Shown: piece by piece, positions 44,562 through 53,053 of the stretch
How the letters are laid out: the number at the start of each line of letters is the position of its first letter
Position numbering within the stretch: the first letter of the stretch is position 1
DNA from: Macrococcoides bohemicum
GTDB taxonomy: Bacteria; Bacillota; Bacilli; Staphylococcales; Staphylococcaceae
DNA: 64,000 nucleotides
Direction: 5' to 3'
NCBI RefSeq assembly: GCF_003259675.1
Contig: NZ_PZJG01000007.1
Coordinates: forward strand, 1-64,000
The notes under the pieces: generated by a model
The model's database searches: none
Told to the model about the DNA's origin: nothing
What the model saw: the letters and a program-made list of their open reading frames with translations, nothing else
Made by a program: the position numbers and the translations under genes

Positions 44562-44670
44562 CCAGATTCCTCCTTGATATTTAATTTTAACAATAATTTT
44601 TAAACAAATTTTATAATAATATGTCATTTCTATGAAAGTTATATAAACAAGTCATTTAATGTATTCATAA

Positions 44671-45245
44671 TTAGAAGCTTTGAAAATCTCCAAAGTACGG
44701 CTGCAGCCAAATGATAATCTGAGTCAATCCATCAAAATACAGAAGTACACCCATTAATATCATGATGACCCCACCAACTTTCATAATCGTATTCGAGTAT
44801 TTCAGCATCCAGCGTGTACGAGATACGAAAAAGCTCAATATAAAGAATGGAATTGCAAAGCCCAGACAGTAAATAACCATTAACATTAAAGCATCTTTTG
44901 GTGCACTGGCACTCATTGCGAAAATAGCTCCGATAATCGGTCCATTGCACGGCGTCCATCCGGCACCAAAAGCCATACCTATTAAAGTTGAACCTAAAAA
45001 TCCTGACGGTCTGTTTTTAAATTTTAATTTCCTCTCTTTCATCAAGAAATTAAAATTAAGCACGCCGGTAATGATAAGCCCGAAGAAAATAATCAAGATT
45101 GAACCCAGTTGTCTGATCAGATTCGCATGTTCAATCAATATTCCGCCTAAAAAGGACATGCCAAACCCCAGGGCTATATAGAATAAGCTGAATCCCACAA
45201 GAAAGAAAAGTGTGTGGAATATTGCGCGTGCATTGAATTTTTGAT
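44671..45245 (-). pseudogene. ccdA: ccdA (thiol-disulfide relay membrane protein), 5' end removed
   Basis: The frame enters from the repeat at 45246 and reads NARAIFHTLFFLVGFSLFYI, then GFGMSFLGGIL, GMAFGAGWTPCNGPIIGAIF and a normal C-terminus. Intact CcdA begins with about 60 more residues including the first membrane helix and the first redox Cys-Pro motif (family SPC...), which are lost; the second Cys (TPCNGP) remains. A GTG at 45198 could start a 175-residue piece, but it is unlikely to work. The loss coincides with an insertion-sequence end. Confidence 0.85.
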
Positions 45246-45272
45246 TTTGAATCGTCTACACTTAATTGGACA
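45246..45272 (-). repeat. 27-bp repeat A (insertion sequence end), copy 1
   Basis: Identical to 52205-52231 in the same orientation. Read on the minus strand it begins TGTCCAATTAAG and has a TAGAC core, close to the IS30 terminal repeat TGTAAAATTAAGCTAGAC, so it is probably the left end of a related element. It lies at the point where ccdA is cut. Confidence 0.7.
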
Positions 45273-45294
45273 ACTCCCCTGAGGGGATGTATTG

Positions 45295-45969
45295 TTAAAT
45301 TAAGAAAGTAGGCGATTTAAATATATAAGGAGGTAAAGCAGAAAACATAGAGTGAAGAGCATCTTCAATATCATCTGCCTTGCGACCTTGAGGTCGTATA
45401 GTGATAATCATCTTAGAGATTCTTTCTACTAAGGTTATGACAGCACTCCCATGATTACGGCCAATGATAGTGTCACCTTCAAGATGACCAAATTCTTGAA
45501 AGAAGAAAGGAAACTCTTCTATTCTTTCAGAAATGTGTCTTTTGAAAGCCTGTCTACCTCTTTTTTCACAATGACCATTTGGCTTCCTTTTACCTTTCAT
45601 AGGTAAAGATTGTACCGAAAAGATGTTTTCCTTAAACATTCTATAAAGAGTTTTTACAGAACAATCAATCGGGTGTTCACCTCTGCCAATAATGGTGTCA
45701 GGTGTCCAGCCATCGGCTACTTTTTCTCGAATATAAGCTGACTGATTTTCTGGAAGTACTATTCTATGTCTGCCACAATTTGATTTTCTTTGCTTATACT
45801 CCTGGTAATATTCCAGTGCAGTTATACCTGTCTTAAGTGCATTTATTACGTTATAAATTGTCTGTCTTGATCGTTTCAATCTCTTTGCGATTTCTTTTAC
45901 CGAAAGATTTTGATGATAATATGATTCTATGAACGTGAGTTCATCCGTGTTAAGATGTTTATAGGCCAT
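45295..45969 (-). pseudogene. IS30-family transposase, C-terminally truncated
   Basis: The 224 residues show the N-terminal HTH (MAYKHLNTDELTFIESYYHQ, KRLKRSRQTIYNVI) and the first part of the catalytic core including D in FGHLEGDTIIGRNH. After PPYIFKS the family's next segment (T-x-D-N-G-x-E-F with second Asp) is lost; six unrelated codons and a stop follow. About 95 residues including two catalytic acids are missing, so it is inactive. About 80% of the first 55 residues match the miniature copy at 24857. Confidence 0.85.
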
Positions 45970-46154
45970 TCTGTACTAACTCCTTATGTTTTCTTTGGTC
46001 GGAAATACATATTGAGTTTAGCACAGAAGGCTTTTTTAGTTGTCTAGCTTAATTTTACAATCGACGTGCTTTAAAATCTGGTTAAAATCTCTAAAAAGAT
46101 TGGTTTCTAACATTAGAAACCAATCTTTTTTATTGTAATATTAATATATAATAA

Positions 46155-46222
46155 TCAAACAATCATTTGACTATTTGTTTATGGTGGGATATATTATAAT
46201 TATCAAACAAACAGTCATTTGA
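46155..46222 (+). promoter_or_regulatory. cad promoter with two CadC operator-like inverted repeats
   Basis: TCAAACAATCATTTGA (46155-46170) and a second TCAAA...TTTGA repeat (46203-46222) resemble the pI258 cad operator (TCAAATAAATATTTGA). Between them TTGACT (46167-46172) and TATATT (46190-46195), 17 bases apart, form a promoter. Binding of CadC to both would cover -35 and the start site. Confidence 0.75.
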
Positions 46223-46237
46223 ATAAGGAGGATAATT

Positions 46238-46603
46238 ATGACAAAAGATATGTGTGAAGTTACCTGTATTCACGAAGATAAGGTAAACAGGGCTAAAAAA
46301 GACCTTGCTAAACAGAATCCTATGGATGTAGCGAAAGTTTTTAAGACTCTGTCAGATGATACAAGGGTTAAAATTGCTTATGTTTTATCTTTAGAGGGAG
46401 AGTTATGTGTTTGTGATGTAGCGAATATCATTGAATCTTCAATGGCTACGGCATCCCATCATTTAAGATTGTTGAAAAATTTAGGTATAGCAACATACCG
46501 TAAAGAAGGAAAATTAGTCTATTATTCACTAGATGATGAGCATGTTAAACAGCTTGTAGAAAAAGCTTTCTTGCATCAAAGGGAGGTTGCTAGTATTGGA
46601 TAG
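46238..46603 (+). CDS. cadC: CadC, ArsR/SmtB-family Cd/Pb/Zn-responsive repressor
   Basis: A 121-residue winged-helix repressor. Metal-sensing cysteines occur as in pI258 CadC: Cys6 and Cys10 near the N-terminus ([11 protein letters not shown]) and Cys57/Cys59 in ELCVCDVA. The recognition helix is [21 protein letters not shown] precedes ATG 46238. It overlaps cadA by 8 bases when cadA starts at TTG 46596, and is expected to repress its own operon until Cd or Pb binds. Confidence 0.94.
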   Translation: MTKDMCEVTCIHEDKVNRAKKDLAKQNPMDVAKVFKTLSDDTRVKIAYVLSLEGELCVCDVANIIESSMATASHHLRLLKNLGIATYRKEGKLVYYSLDDEHVKQLVEKAFLHQREVASIG

Positions 46604-49010
46604 TTCAACAAAAACATTAACAGAAGATAAACAGGTTTACCGTGTGGAGGGTTTCTCGTGTGCGAATTGTGCTGGGAAGTTTGAAAAAAATGTAAAAGAA
46701 CTACCAGGGGTGTATGATGCTAAAGTCAATTTCGGAGCTTCCAAAATTGATGTCTTTGGCAGTGCAACCGTTGAAGATCTGGAAAAGGCTGGTGCTTTCG
46801 AGAATCTTAAAGTGGCACCAGAGAAGGCTAGAAGACGGGTCGAACCAGTGGTAACAGAAGATAAAAATGTTTACCGTGTGGAGGGATTTTCTTGCGCAAA
46901 CTGTGCTGGGAAGTTTGAAAAAAATGTAAAACAACTAGCTGGAGTTCAGGATGCAAAAGTGAACTTTGGCGCTTCCAAAATTGATGTATATGGAAATGCA
47001 TCGGTTGAAGAGCTTGAAAAAGCAGGTGCTTTCGAGAATCTTAAGGTAATTCCTGAAAAACTGGCGAATCCATCGATACAAGCGGTCAAAGAAGACACTA
47101 AGGCTCCTAAAGAAGAGAAAATACCGTTTTATAAAAAACACAGCACATTGCTGTTTGCCACATTACTGATTGCTTTTGGTTACCTTTCTCAATTTGTAAA
47201 TGGAGAAGATAACCTTGTAACTTCCATGTTATTTGTAAGTTCGATTGTAATTGGCGGATATTCACTATTTAAAGTTGGTTTTCAAAATTTGATACGCTTT
47301 GATTTCGACATGAAAACCCTGATGACCGTTGCAGTTATTGGAGCTGCCATCATTGGTGAATGGGCAGAGGCATCCATTGTTGTCATTCTCTTTGCAATCA
47401 GTGAAGCACTTGAACGTTTTTCTATGGATAGAGCAAGACAGTCCATTCGTTCATTGATGGATATTGCCCCAAAAGAAGCACTTGTTAGGCGGAATGGTCA
47501 GGAAATAATGATCCATGTGGACGATATCGCCGTGGGTGATATTATGATCGTCAAACCAGGGGAGAAAATTGCCATGGATGGGATCATTATAAATGGGGTG
47601 TCGGCTGTCAACCAGGCTGCTATAACAGGAGAATCTGTCCCTGTTGCCAAAACGGTAGATGATGAAGTATTTGCAGGTACGCTTAACGAAGAGGGACTAC
47701 TTGAAGTAAAAATCACCAAATACGTAGAGGATACAACCATCTCCAAGATTATTCATCTGGTTGAGGAGGCACAAGGGGAGCGCGCTCCAGCGCAAGCATT
47801 CGTAGATAAATTTGCGAAATATTATACGCCGATCATTATGGTTATTGCGGCGCTCGTTGCAGTCGTTCCACCTTTATTCTTTGGTGGAAGTTGGGATACT
47901 TGGGTTTATCAAGGATTAGCGGTACTTGTAGTTGGATGTCCGTGTGCATTAGTTATTTCTACTCCAATCTCGATTGTCTCGGCAATTGGAAATGCAGCTA
48001 AAAAAGGTGTGTTGATTAAAGGCGGTGTCTATCTAGAGGAATTAGGAGCCATTAAGGCAATCGCATTTGATAAAACAGGAACACTGACAAAAGGTGTACC
48101 AGTGGTAACAGATTTTAAAGTGTTAAATGATCAAGTGGAAGAGAAAGAGCTGTTTTCCATTATTACAGCTTTAGAATATCGATCACAACATCCACTTGCT
48201 TCAGCAATAATGAAGAAAGCAGAGCAAGATAATATTACTTATTCCGATGTTAGAGTGGAGGACTTCACTTCTATTACAGGTCGGGGCATTCAAGGGAATA
48301 TAGATGGAACAACCTATTACATTGGCAGTCCAAGACTTTTTAAAGAATTAAATGTTTCCGATTTTAGCCTTGAGTTTGAAAATAAAGTGAAAGTTTTACA
48401 AAACCAAGGGAAAACGGCCATGATTATTGGAACGGACCAAACAATCCTCGGCGTGATTGCTGTAGCAGATGAGGTCCGCGAAACAAGTAAAAATGTGATT
48501 CAAAAACTTCATCAGTTAGGAATCAAGCAAACAATTATGCTGACAGGTGATAATCAAGGTACCGCAGAAGCAATCGGTGCTCATGTAGGCGTTTCTGATA
48601 TTCAGTCCGAATTGATGCCACAGGATAAGTTGGACTATATTAAAAAAATGAAAGCCGAGCATGGTAATGTAGCTATGATTGGCGATGGCGTCAATGATGC
48701 TCCTGCACTTGCTGCATCCACTGTTGGCATTGCAATGGGCGGTGCTGGAACAGATACTGCCATCGAGACAGCTGATATTGCATTAATGGGAGATGATTTA
48801 AGTAAGCTTCCATTTGCAGTAAGACTTAGCAGGAAAACGCTAAATATCATCAAAGCGAACATCACGTTTGCCATCGGAATTAAGATAATTGCCTTACTAT
48901 TGGTTATTCCAGGCTGGCTAACCCTTTGGATTGCGATTCTTTCCGATATGGGAGCCACTATTTTGGTAGCATTAAATAGTTTGCGACTGATGAGAGTGAA
49001 GGATAAATAG
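46596..49010 (+). CDS. cadA: Cadmium/zinc/lead-exporting P1B-type ATPase CadA
   Basis: An 804-residue efflux ATPase. It has two near-identical N-terminal HMA domains ([15 protein letters not shown] twice, about residues 18-80 and 95-155), the CPC ion site in [14 protein letters not shown], phosphorylation motif [11 protein letters not shown] in SQHPLASA and [11 protein letters not shown] chose TTG 46596 because GGGAGG lies 10 bases upstream; a TTG at 46587 would leave only one base. Many cadA have one HMA domain, so the doubled form is a variant seen in some plasmid and island copies. Confidence 0.93.
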   Translation: MDSSTKTLTEDKQVYRVEGFSCANCAGKFEKNVKELPGVYDAKVNFGASKIDVFGSATVEDLEKAGAFENLKVAPEKARRRVEPVVTEDKNVYRVEGFSCANCAGKFEKNVKQLAGVQDAKVNFGASKIDVYGNASVEELEKAGAFENLKVIPEKLANPSIQAVKEDTKAPKEEKIPFYKKHSTLLFATLLIAFGYLSQFVNGEDNLVTSMLFVSSIVIGGYSLFKVGFQNLIRFDFDMKTLMTVAVIGAAIIGEWAEASIVVILFAISEALERFSMDRARQSIRSLMDIAPKEALVRRNGQEIMIHVDDIAVGDIMIVKPGEKIAMDGIIINGVSAVNQAAITGESVPVAKTVDDEVFAGTLNEEGLLEVKITKYVEDTTISKIIHLVEEAQGERAPAQAFVDKFAKYYTPIIMVIAALVAVVPPLFFGGSWDTWVYQGLAVLVVGCPCALVISTPISIVSAIGNAAKKGVLIKGGVYLEELGAIKAIAFDKTGTLTKGVPVVTDFKVLNDQVEEKELFSIITALEYRSQHPLASAIMKKAEQDNITYSDVRVEDFTSITGRGIQGNIDGTTYYIGSPRLFKELNVSDFSLEFENKVKVLQNQGKTAMIIGTDQTILGVIAVADEVRETSKNVIQKLHQLGIKQTIMLTGDNQGTAEAIGAHVGVSDIQSELMPQDKLDYIKKMKAEHGNVAMIGDGVNDAPALAASTVGIAMGGAGTDTAIETADIALMGDDLSKLPFAVRLSRKTLNIIKANITFAIGIKIIALLLVIPGWLTLWIAILSDMGATILVALNSLRLMRVKDK

Positions 49011-49089
49011 GTACTATATGTGTGCAATTTACGGAAGGACTTTTCATTTTGAAGAAAAGTCCTATCCCTAAAATATTGGAGATGATAAA

Positions 49090-49707
49090 ATGATCGCGAC
49101 GATACTGACGGCTACTGCGGTATATGTAGCAACAGGAATTGATTATCTCGTCATATTAATTCTTTTGTTTTCGCAAATAAAAAAAGGTCAGGTAAAACAT
49201 ATTTGGATAGGACAATATATAGGGACTGCAATTGTGATAGGAGCAAGTCTTTTAGTTGCACAGGGGGTTGTAAATTTAATTCCTCAGCAATGGGTTATCG
49301 GACTACTTGGACTTTTACCACTTTACCTAGGCGTGAAAATATGGATTAAAGGAGAAGAGGATGAAGATGAAAGTAGCATTTTATCCTTATTCTCCTCTGG
49401 AAAATTTAATCAGTTATTTTTGACGATGACTTTCATCGTATTGGCTTCCAGTGCGGATGACTTTTCCATTTATATACCGTACTTCACGACCTTAAGTATG
49501 TCTGAAATCTTTATTGTCACTATTGTCTTTCTAATTATGGTTGGAGTTTTGTGCTATGTCAGTTACCGTCTAGCTTCCTTCGATTTTATATCGGAAACAA
49601 TTGAGAAATATGAACGTTGGATTGTACCAATTGTATTCATTGGGCTAGGTATTTATATATTGTTTGAAAATGGAACATTCAATGCTCTGATTTCATTTCT
49701 TCTTTGA
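49090..49707 (+). CDS. cadD: CadD-type cadmium resistance transporter
   Basis: A 205-residue membrane protein with about five or six segments and the CadD pattern: ATAVYVATGIDYLVILILLF at the start, WIGQYIGTAIVIGASLLVA, the middle acidic loop GEEDEDES, and FIVLASSADDFSIYIPYF. It exports or sequesters Cd and gives moderate resistance. It follows cadA by 79 bases with its own ribosome site (GGAGATG) and ends at a terminator. Confidence 0.92.
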   Translation: MIATILTATAVYVATGIDYLVILILLFSQIKKGQVKHIWIGQYIGTAIVIGASLLVAQGVVNLIPQQWVIGLLGLLPLYLGVKIWIKGEEDEDESSILSLFSSGKFNQLFLTMTFIVLASSADDFSIYIPYFTTLSMSEIFIVTIVFLIMVGVLCYVSYRLASFDFISETIEKYERWIVPIVFIGLGIYILFENGTFNALISFLL

Positions 49708-49742
49708 AGTGGCGAATCCAAACCATAAAGTAAAGTATAAAG

Positions 49743-49769
49743 AGGTTATCCTATTGATTGGGATAACCT
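49743..49769 (+). terminator. cad operon terminator
   Basis: AGGTTATCC (49743-49751) pairs with GGATAACCT (49761-49769), followed by TTTTTAT. Confidence 0.8.
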
Positions 49770-49864
49770 TTTTATATTTAACTAATTATCATTTACGTTA
49801 AACACATGTACTTAAAGTAAGAACATTGATTTAAACCATTTTTTTCATAATTTGCTCTTGATAA

Positions 49865-50005
49865 GATCCTCAACCATCATATGAAGATATCGAAGCTACG
49901 AAGCGTCTTTATGAAGTAGGTAAATTGATTGGAATAGATGTCCTCGATCATATCATCTTTACAGATGATTCATTCATTTCACTAAAAGAAAGTGGTCATC
50001 TCTAA
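49865..50005 (+). pseudogene. radC: C-terminal remnant of radC (JAB-domain protein)
   Basis: The frame reads DPQPSYEDIEATKRLYEVGK, then LIGIDVLDHIIFTDD and SFISLKESGHL-stop, the end of RadC proteins (usual HPSGDP-x-PS-x-ED-x-x-x-T-x-R). The HxH part of the JAMM motif is missing. A terminator (50006-50033) follows directly. RadC fragments are frequent next to SCC elements. Confidence 0.8.
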
Positions 50006-50033
50006 AGGTTAGACATTATGTGTCTGACCTTTA
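50006..50033 (+). terminator. Terminator after the radC remnant
   Basis: AAGGTTAGACA pairs with TGTCTGACCTT (one G-T pair), followed by a T-run. Confidence 0.65.
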
Positions 50034-50185
50034 TTTTTTTATTAACGATTTGTCACCTTCGCATAGAAACAACTGAAATATTCATCGTCCCATATCTGTA
50101 TAAACAATACAGAATTTTTCCATCCATGACACACGGTGTCTAATCGATTTTATAAAATAAAGGTACAGCGATAAGTGGTGGATTC

Positions 50186-51010
50186 ATGAACAAAGCACAA
50201 CGTCTTCTAACGATATATACTCGCCTCCTTAACAATCAAGGAGTTAACAAAATGAACCTAGCCGACGAGTTAGAAGTCGATGAAAGGACAATACAACGAG
50301 ATATAGACGACATTAGAAATTACCTATTCGATAATGAAGAGTTTCAACAGAGAATGGAAGTTACGTATCAACATAAGACAAATGAGTACCGATTAATAAG
50401 GCATAATGCATTACTGGATAGTAATATCTTATCAATACTCATTATGCATCTCAAAAACCATTCTTCTGTAATAAGTCGTGATATGTACGAACTATTAAAA
50501 TCAATTATTTACAAGTTCTATAGTCATGATACAAAGCATCTTTTAGAACAGATAAACATGTTTCACGTAGTAGACGAAGAAAAAAACACTCTGACAGTGT
50601 TATCTATTTTACAAGAAGCAATACACCAACAGAACACAATAACAATTGAATTAAAGACTCCAGACGACACTTATTATGTGATGCCAGAAGAATATGAACA
50701 AGCTAAATGTGTACTTTATACTTTAAACGCTTTAGATGAAAACGGTAATGAAGATTGTGAGAATGTTAACAGTAGATGTTATTATGAGAAACAACAGCAA
50801 AAAGAACAGGGAGATTCTAATCAACCTTTAGGAGATGTTTACACTCAAGAACAGTTAGATTCCATGCATCCATCTGGTGACAGAACAGAATGTGTCCCTA
50901 CTCAAATGGGCGAAACAGGTTGTCATTATGTTACACCGGAAGAATATACAAAAATAATGGCTGAACTTGAAGCAGCAAATAAAGCAATTGAAGAACAACA
51001 AACTCCGTAA
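50186..51010 (+). CDS. Chimeric ORF: N-terminal part of a WYL-type regulator joined to an unrelated Cys-containing tail
   Basis: Residues 1-155 are the start of a DeoR/WYL-type regulator (MNKAQRLLTIYTRLLNNQGV, LEVDERTIQRDIDDIRNYL, SDILSILIMHLKN-like helix). The WYL ligand domain is cut at about IELKTPDD (residue 157). The rest is a different hydrophilic sequence with two related stretches, YYVMPEEYEQAKC and HYVTPEEYTKIMA, plus five cysteines, unlike any regulator I know. So the ORF looks like a deletion fusion of two genes. AAGGAGC follows for the next gene, which continues the second gene's neighbourhood. Confidence 0.55.
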   Translation: MNKAQRLLTIYTRLLNNQGVNKMNLADELEVDERTIQRDIDDIRNYLFDNEEFQQRMEVTYQHKTNEYRLIRHNALLDSNILSILIMHLKNHSSVISRDMYELLKSIIYKFYSHDTKHLLEQINMFHVVDEEKNTLTVLSILQEAIHQQNTITIELKTPDDTYYVMPEEYEQAKCVLYTLNALDENGNEDCENVNSRCYYEKQQQKEQGDSNQPLGDVYTQEQLDSMHPSGDRTECVPTQMGETGCHYVTPEEYTKIMAELEAANKAIEEQQTP

Positions 51011-51033
51011 TTCAAGAACAAAGGAGCACTATT

Positions 51034-51293
51034 ATGAATAAAATAGCAACTATACTACTATCGTTAATAATCCTCTTAGGGATTGGGCTATTATCATTAT
51101 TTGCTTTCAATAAACATCAAGAAACAGAAATAGAAAAAGAAAAAATCAAACTTGAGTTGGCAAAACCAGAAAGTAAAGAAAAGAATAAAAAAGCTGATGC
51201 TAAACAAGATAAAAAAACGCAAGCAAATGAATCGAAAGCAAGCGAGAAAACACCTGAAGATAAAGTAGCAGATAATAATCTTAATAAGACTGC
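51034..51293 (+). pseudogene. Membrane-anchored Lys/Glu-rich protein, 3' end lost at a junction
   Basis: From ATG 51034 (AAGGAG upstream): a membrane segment at residues about 5-24 (ATILLSLIILLGIGLLSLFA), then a charged linker rich in K, E and A to about residue 86. At 51294 the + strand enters sequence that is really the reverse of an hsdM start, so the native C-terminus is missing. Reading on, the frame would stay open to 51486 but the added residues are antisense to another gene. Confidence 0.55.
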
Positions 51294-51365
51294 TGCCGAA
51301 TGCATACTTCCACGTAATTTATCTGCAGCTTGCCATAACTTTTCTTCAAATCCGATAGTTGCCAT
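51294..51365 (-). pseudogene. hsdM: First 24 codons of a type I restriction methyltransferase (hsdM)
   Basis: Minus-strand ATG 51365 has a good GAGGTGG ribosome site and encodes MATIGFEEKLWQAADKLRGS then MHSA, the conserved HsdM N-terminus (usual continuation EYKH). The match ends sharply at 51294, where the charged-protein gene begins. The rest of the restriction system is absent. Confidence 0.8.
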
Positions 51366-51526
51366 ATATTTTCCACCTCTATATTATCCTTTACACAAAT
51401 ATAGCAAATATTTAGATATTATGTGGGGTTTTTTGGGATTTCTATACAAAAAAATGTTGTTTAATATATTATGTAGGTATAATTAAATAGATAAATATAA
51501 GAGATTATTAAATTTTAAAAAAACTA

Positions 51527-51560
51527 AAACGATACATGCCGTCTTAGGGATGTATCGTTT
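51527..51560. terminator. Terminator after the GNAT gene
   Basis: AAACGATACAT (51527-51537) pairs with ATGTATCGTTT (51550-51560), next to the stop codon of the minus-strand gene. Confidence 0.75.
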
Positions 51561-51563
51561 CTT

Positions 51564-52049
51564 TTAGTCATTATTCAATTCTAACACCATCAATATATCC
51601 GTATCACGTTCTTCAACAACTTTAAATCCAACTTTCTCATATAATTCTTTTGCGAAATTACCATAGCTTGCACTGAGCGAAATGCCTTTATAGCTTGTTT
51701 TACGCATTTCTTCTATAAACTTATGGAGTAAATGTGTTCCAATACTTTGACCACGATATTGTGGGATGATAGACATTGTTAATTCAACATAATGAGAGTC
51801 ATAATATCCATAGCCTTTAACATCTCTGTCCCAAACTCTGCCCCAAATTGCACCAACGAGTTTAAAGTTATCTTCAGCTACAACACATAACTCGCGTTCA
51901 ACATCAAAATTAGCATAATATTTATTAATTTCTGGAGTATATAGTATATCTCTTTCAAATGGTTTTTCATCTGGTGCAACATACAAGGCATGGTATGTAA
52001 AATCTATTAATTGCATAGTTTCAAACGGCAACATATTTCTGTATTCCAT
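51564..52049 (-). CDS. GNAT-family N-acetyltransferase
   Basis: A 161-residue acetyltransferase with the acetyl-CoA motif A region IIPQYRGQSIGTHLLHKFIEE at about 95-115 (Q/R-x-x-G-x-G/A replaced by RGQSIG) and the C-terminal GNFAKELYEKVGFKVVEE. The substrate is unknown; small molecule, peptide or drug are all open. It lies in the rlmH-proximal end of the island and stands alone. Confidence 0.82.
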   Translation of the reverse strand: MEYRNMLPFETMQLIDFTYHALYVAPDEKPFERDILYTPEINKYYANFDVERELCVVAEDNFKLVGAIWGRVWDRDVKGYGYYDSHYVELTMSIIPQYRGQSIGTHLLHKFIEEMRKTSYKGISLSASYGNFAKELYEKVGFKVVEERDTDILMVLELNND

Positions 52050-52137
52050 ATAATTCCACTCCTATGTATACTATGGTATATTATTTACATATTACGATTA
52101 TAATACATATTAAATATTATAGAAAGTTGGGGATAAA

Positions 52138-52209
52138 ATGAATTGGAAATTGTTCAGTATTATTTGTACATTAATAAGTTTGATATCTTTTGTGATGCCC
52201 ATGGTTTGA
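52138..52209 (+). pseudogene. Start of a small membrane protein, cut by repeat A
   Basis: ATG 52138 follows GTTGGGGATAAA and encodes a 23-residue hydrophobic peptide (NWKLFSIICTLISLISFVMP). The stop arises inside the 27-bp repeat that begins at 52205, so the rest was probably removed. Confidence 0.4.
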
Positions 52210-52231
52210 ATCGTCTACACTTAATTGGACA
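52205..52231 (-). repeat. 27-bp repeat A (insertion sequence end), copy 2
   Basis: Identical to 45246-45272. No transposase sequence is attached; it stands alone 30 bases from the rlmH att site. The two copies are direct repeats about 7 kb apart and bracket the cad operon. Confidence 0.7.
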
Positions 52232-52261
52232 TATTATAAAAGAATCAACTAGAAAATAACC

Positions 52262-52277
52262 GCATCATTTGTGATAA
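52262..52277 (+). repeat. SCC-type att copy 6 (attachment site in the rlmH 3' end)
   Basis: GCATCATTTGTGATAA overlaps the last codons and stop of rlmH (TAT CAC AAA TGA read on the minus strand). This is the known target of Ccr recombinases in Staphylococcaceae. The island begins on its left side. Confidence 0.9.
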
Positions 52278-52744
52278 GCCTCCCCTCTAATAATCCTAAA
52301 CCCTCTATACACCTGCTCAAGCAGTATCACCTTCATCATCTGATGTGGGAAGGTCATCTTGCTGAATGATAGGGCGTAGTTTGAGCGGTCCATAACGGAT
52401 TGGTGGAGGCCGTTTGATCCACCGATGATAAAGGTCAGATGGCTTTTACCGGTATTCATCTTTTGTTCTATATCTTTTGATAATTGAACAGAATCCAGTT
52501 GTTTACCTAGTATCTCAAGCGTATACACAAAGCTGTCATCTTTCACTTTAGAGAGTATGCGTTCCGCTTCTTTCTTTTTCGCAATCTCAATATCTTTCTC
52601 ACTCATATTATCCGAATCTTTCTCATCCGCCACTTCAATCAATTCCATTTTTGCATACGCACCAAGTCGCTTCACATATTCATCCACGGCCATCTTCCAG
52701 TACTTTTCTTTCAATTTACCCACAGTTATTATCGTTATTTTCAT
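52265..52744 (-). CDS. rlmH: 23S rRNA pseudouridine-1915 N3-methyltransferase RlmH (OrfX)
   Basis: A 159-residue SPOUT methyltransferase acting on 70S ribosomes at helix 69. The trefoil-knot end is clear: [10 protein letters not shown] at about 103-112, [18 protein letters not shown] at the C-terminus. The gene is intact; the island leaves the reading frame unchanged because att includes the stop. It is the SCC insertion gene of staphylococci and macrococci. Confidence 0.96.
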   Translation of the reverse strand: MKITIITVGKLKEKYWKMAVDEYVKRLGAYAKMELIEVADEKDSDNMSEKDIEIAKKKEAERILSKVKDDSFVYTLEILGKQLDSVQLSKDIEQKMNTGKSHLTFIIGGSNGLHQSVMDRSNYALSFSKMTFPHQMMKVILLEQVYRGFRIIRGEAYHK

Positions 52745-52776
52745 TTTTATTCATTTCCTTTATAAAGTTATCCTAC

Positions 52777-52993
52777 TTATCCACAAGTTACTCACATATA
52801 CACATTTCACAATCCTATTATAATCATATTTTCATCATTAATAATAGTAAATGTAACATTTTACTCTGTATAAAAATAAAAAAAGATGCCCATTTTACTG
52901 GACATCTTTATACATTGTGTATAAATCAGTACTTATCCACAAAGTTATCCCTAGTTATGCACAATTTTTCGTGAATAACATAACTTATCCACT
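52777..52993 (+). promoter_or_regulatory. Cluster of DnaA-box-like sites upstream of rlmH
   Basis: TTATCCACA at 52777-52785 and 52933-52941, TTATGCACA at 52955-52963 and TTATCCACT at 52985-52993, all on the + strand. Three match the DnaA box TTATNCACA exactly in a 220-base gap. No dnaA gene or DUE is here, so it is not oriC itself; it may bind DnaA for control or titration. Confidence 0.55.
52879..52910 (-). terminator. Terminator of the wal operon
   Basis: Stem AAAGATG...CATCTTT with an inner CC/GG pair, followed on the minus strand by a T-run; 145 bases after the walJ stop. Confidence 0.65.
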
Positions 52994-53053
52994 TGTTAAT
53001 AATTTATTTACTCGATATTTTTATTTATTTTTATTTATTTTGATATATTACCA

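Larger units (their letters stand above)
45246..46059 (-). mobile_element. IS30-family element with deleted 3' part
   Basis: The right-hand end at 46041-46059 (TGTCTAGCTTAATTTTACA) is the same terminal repeat as at 24767. The transposase gene is cut short, and the other side ends in a different 27-base end-like sequence (45246-45272) that recurs at 52205-52231. So the structure is a fusion of an IS30 remnant and the end of another IS30-type element. Confidence 0.75.

Noticed and set aside
51294..51486. C-terminal continuation of the 51034 gene to 51486
   Set aside because: The added residues are antisense to the hsdM start and its upstream DNA, so they are not the native protein.
34650..52264. 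SCCmec or methicillin-resistance element
   Set aside because: No mecA/C/D, blaZ, mecI/R1 or ccr genes are present; CopY is related to MecI but has the copper C-x-C motif.
52777..52993. Chromosomal oriC
   Set aside because: No dnaA/dnaN genes or AT-rich unwinding element next to the boxes; the gene order shows only that oriC is near.
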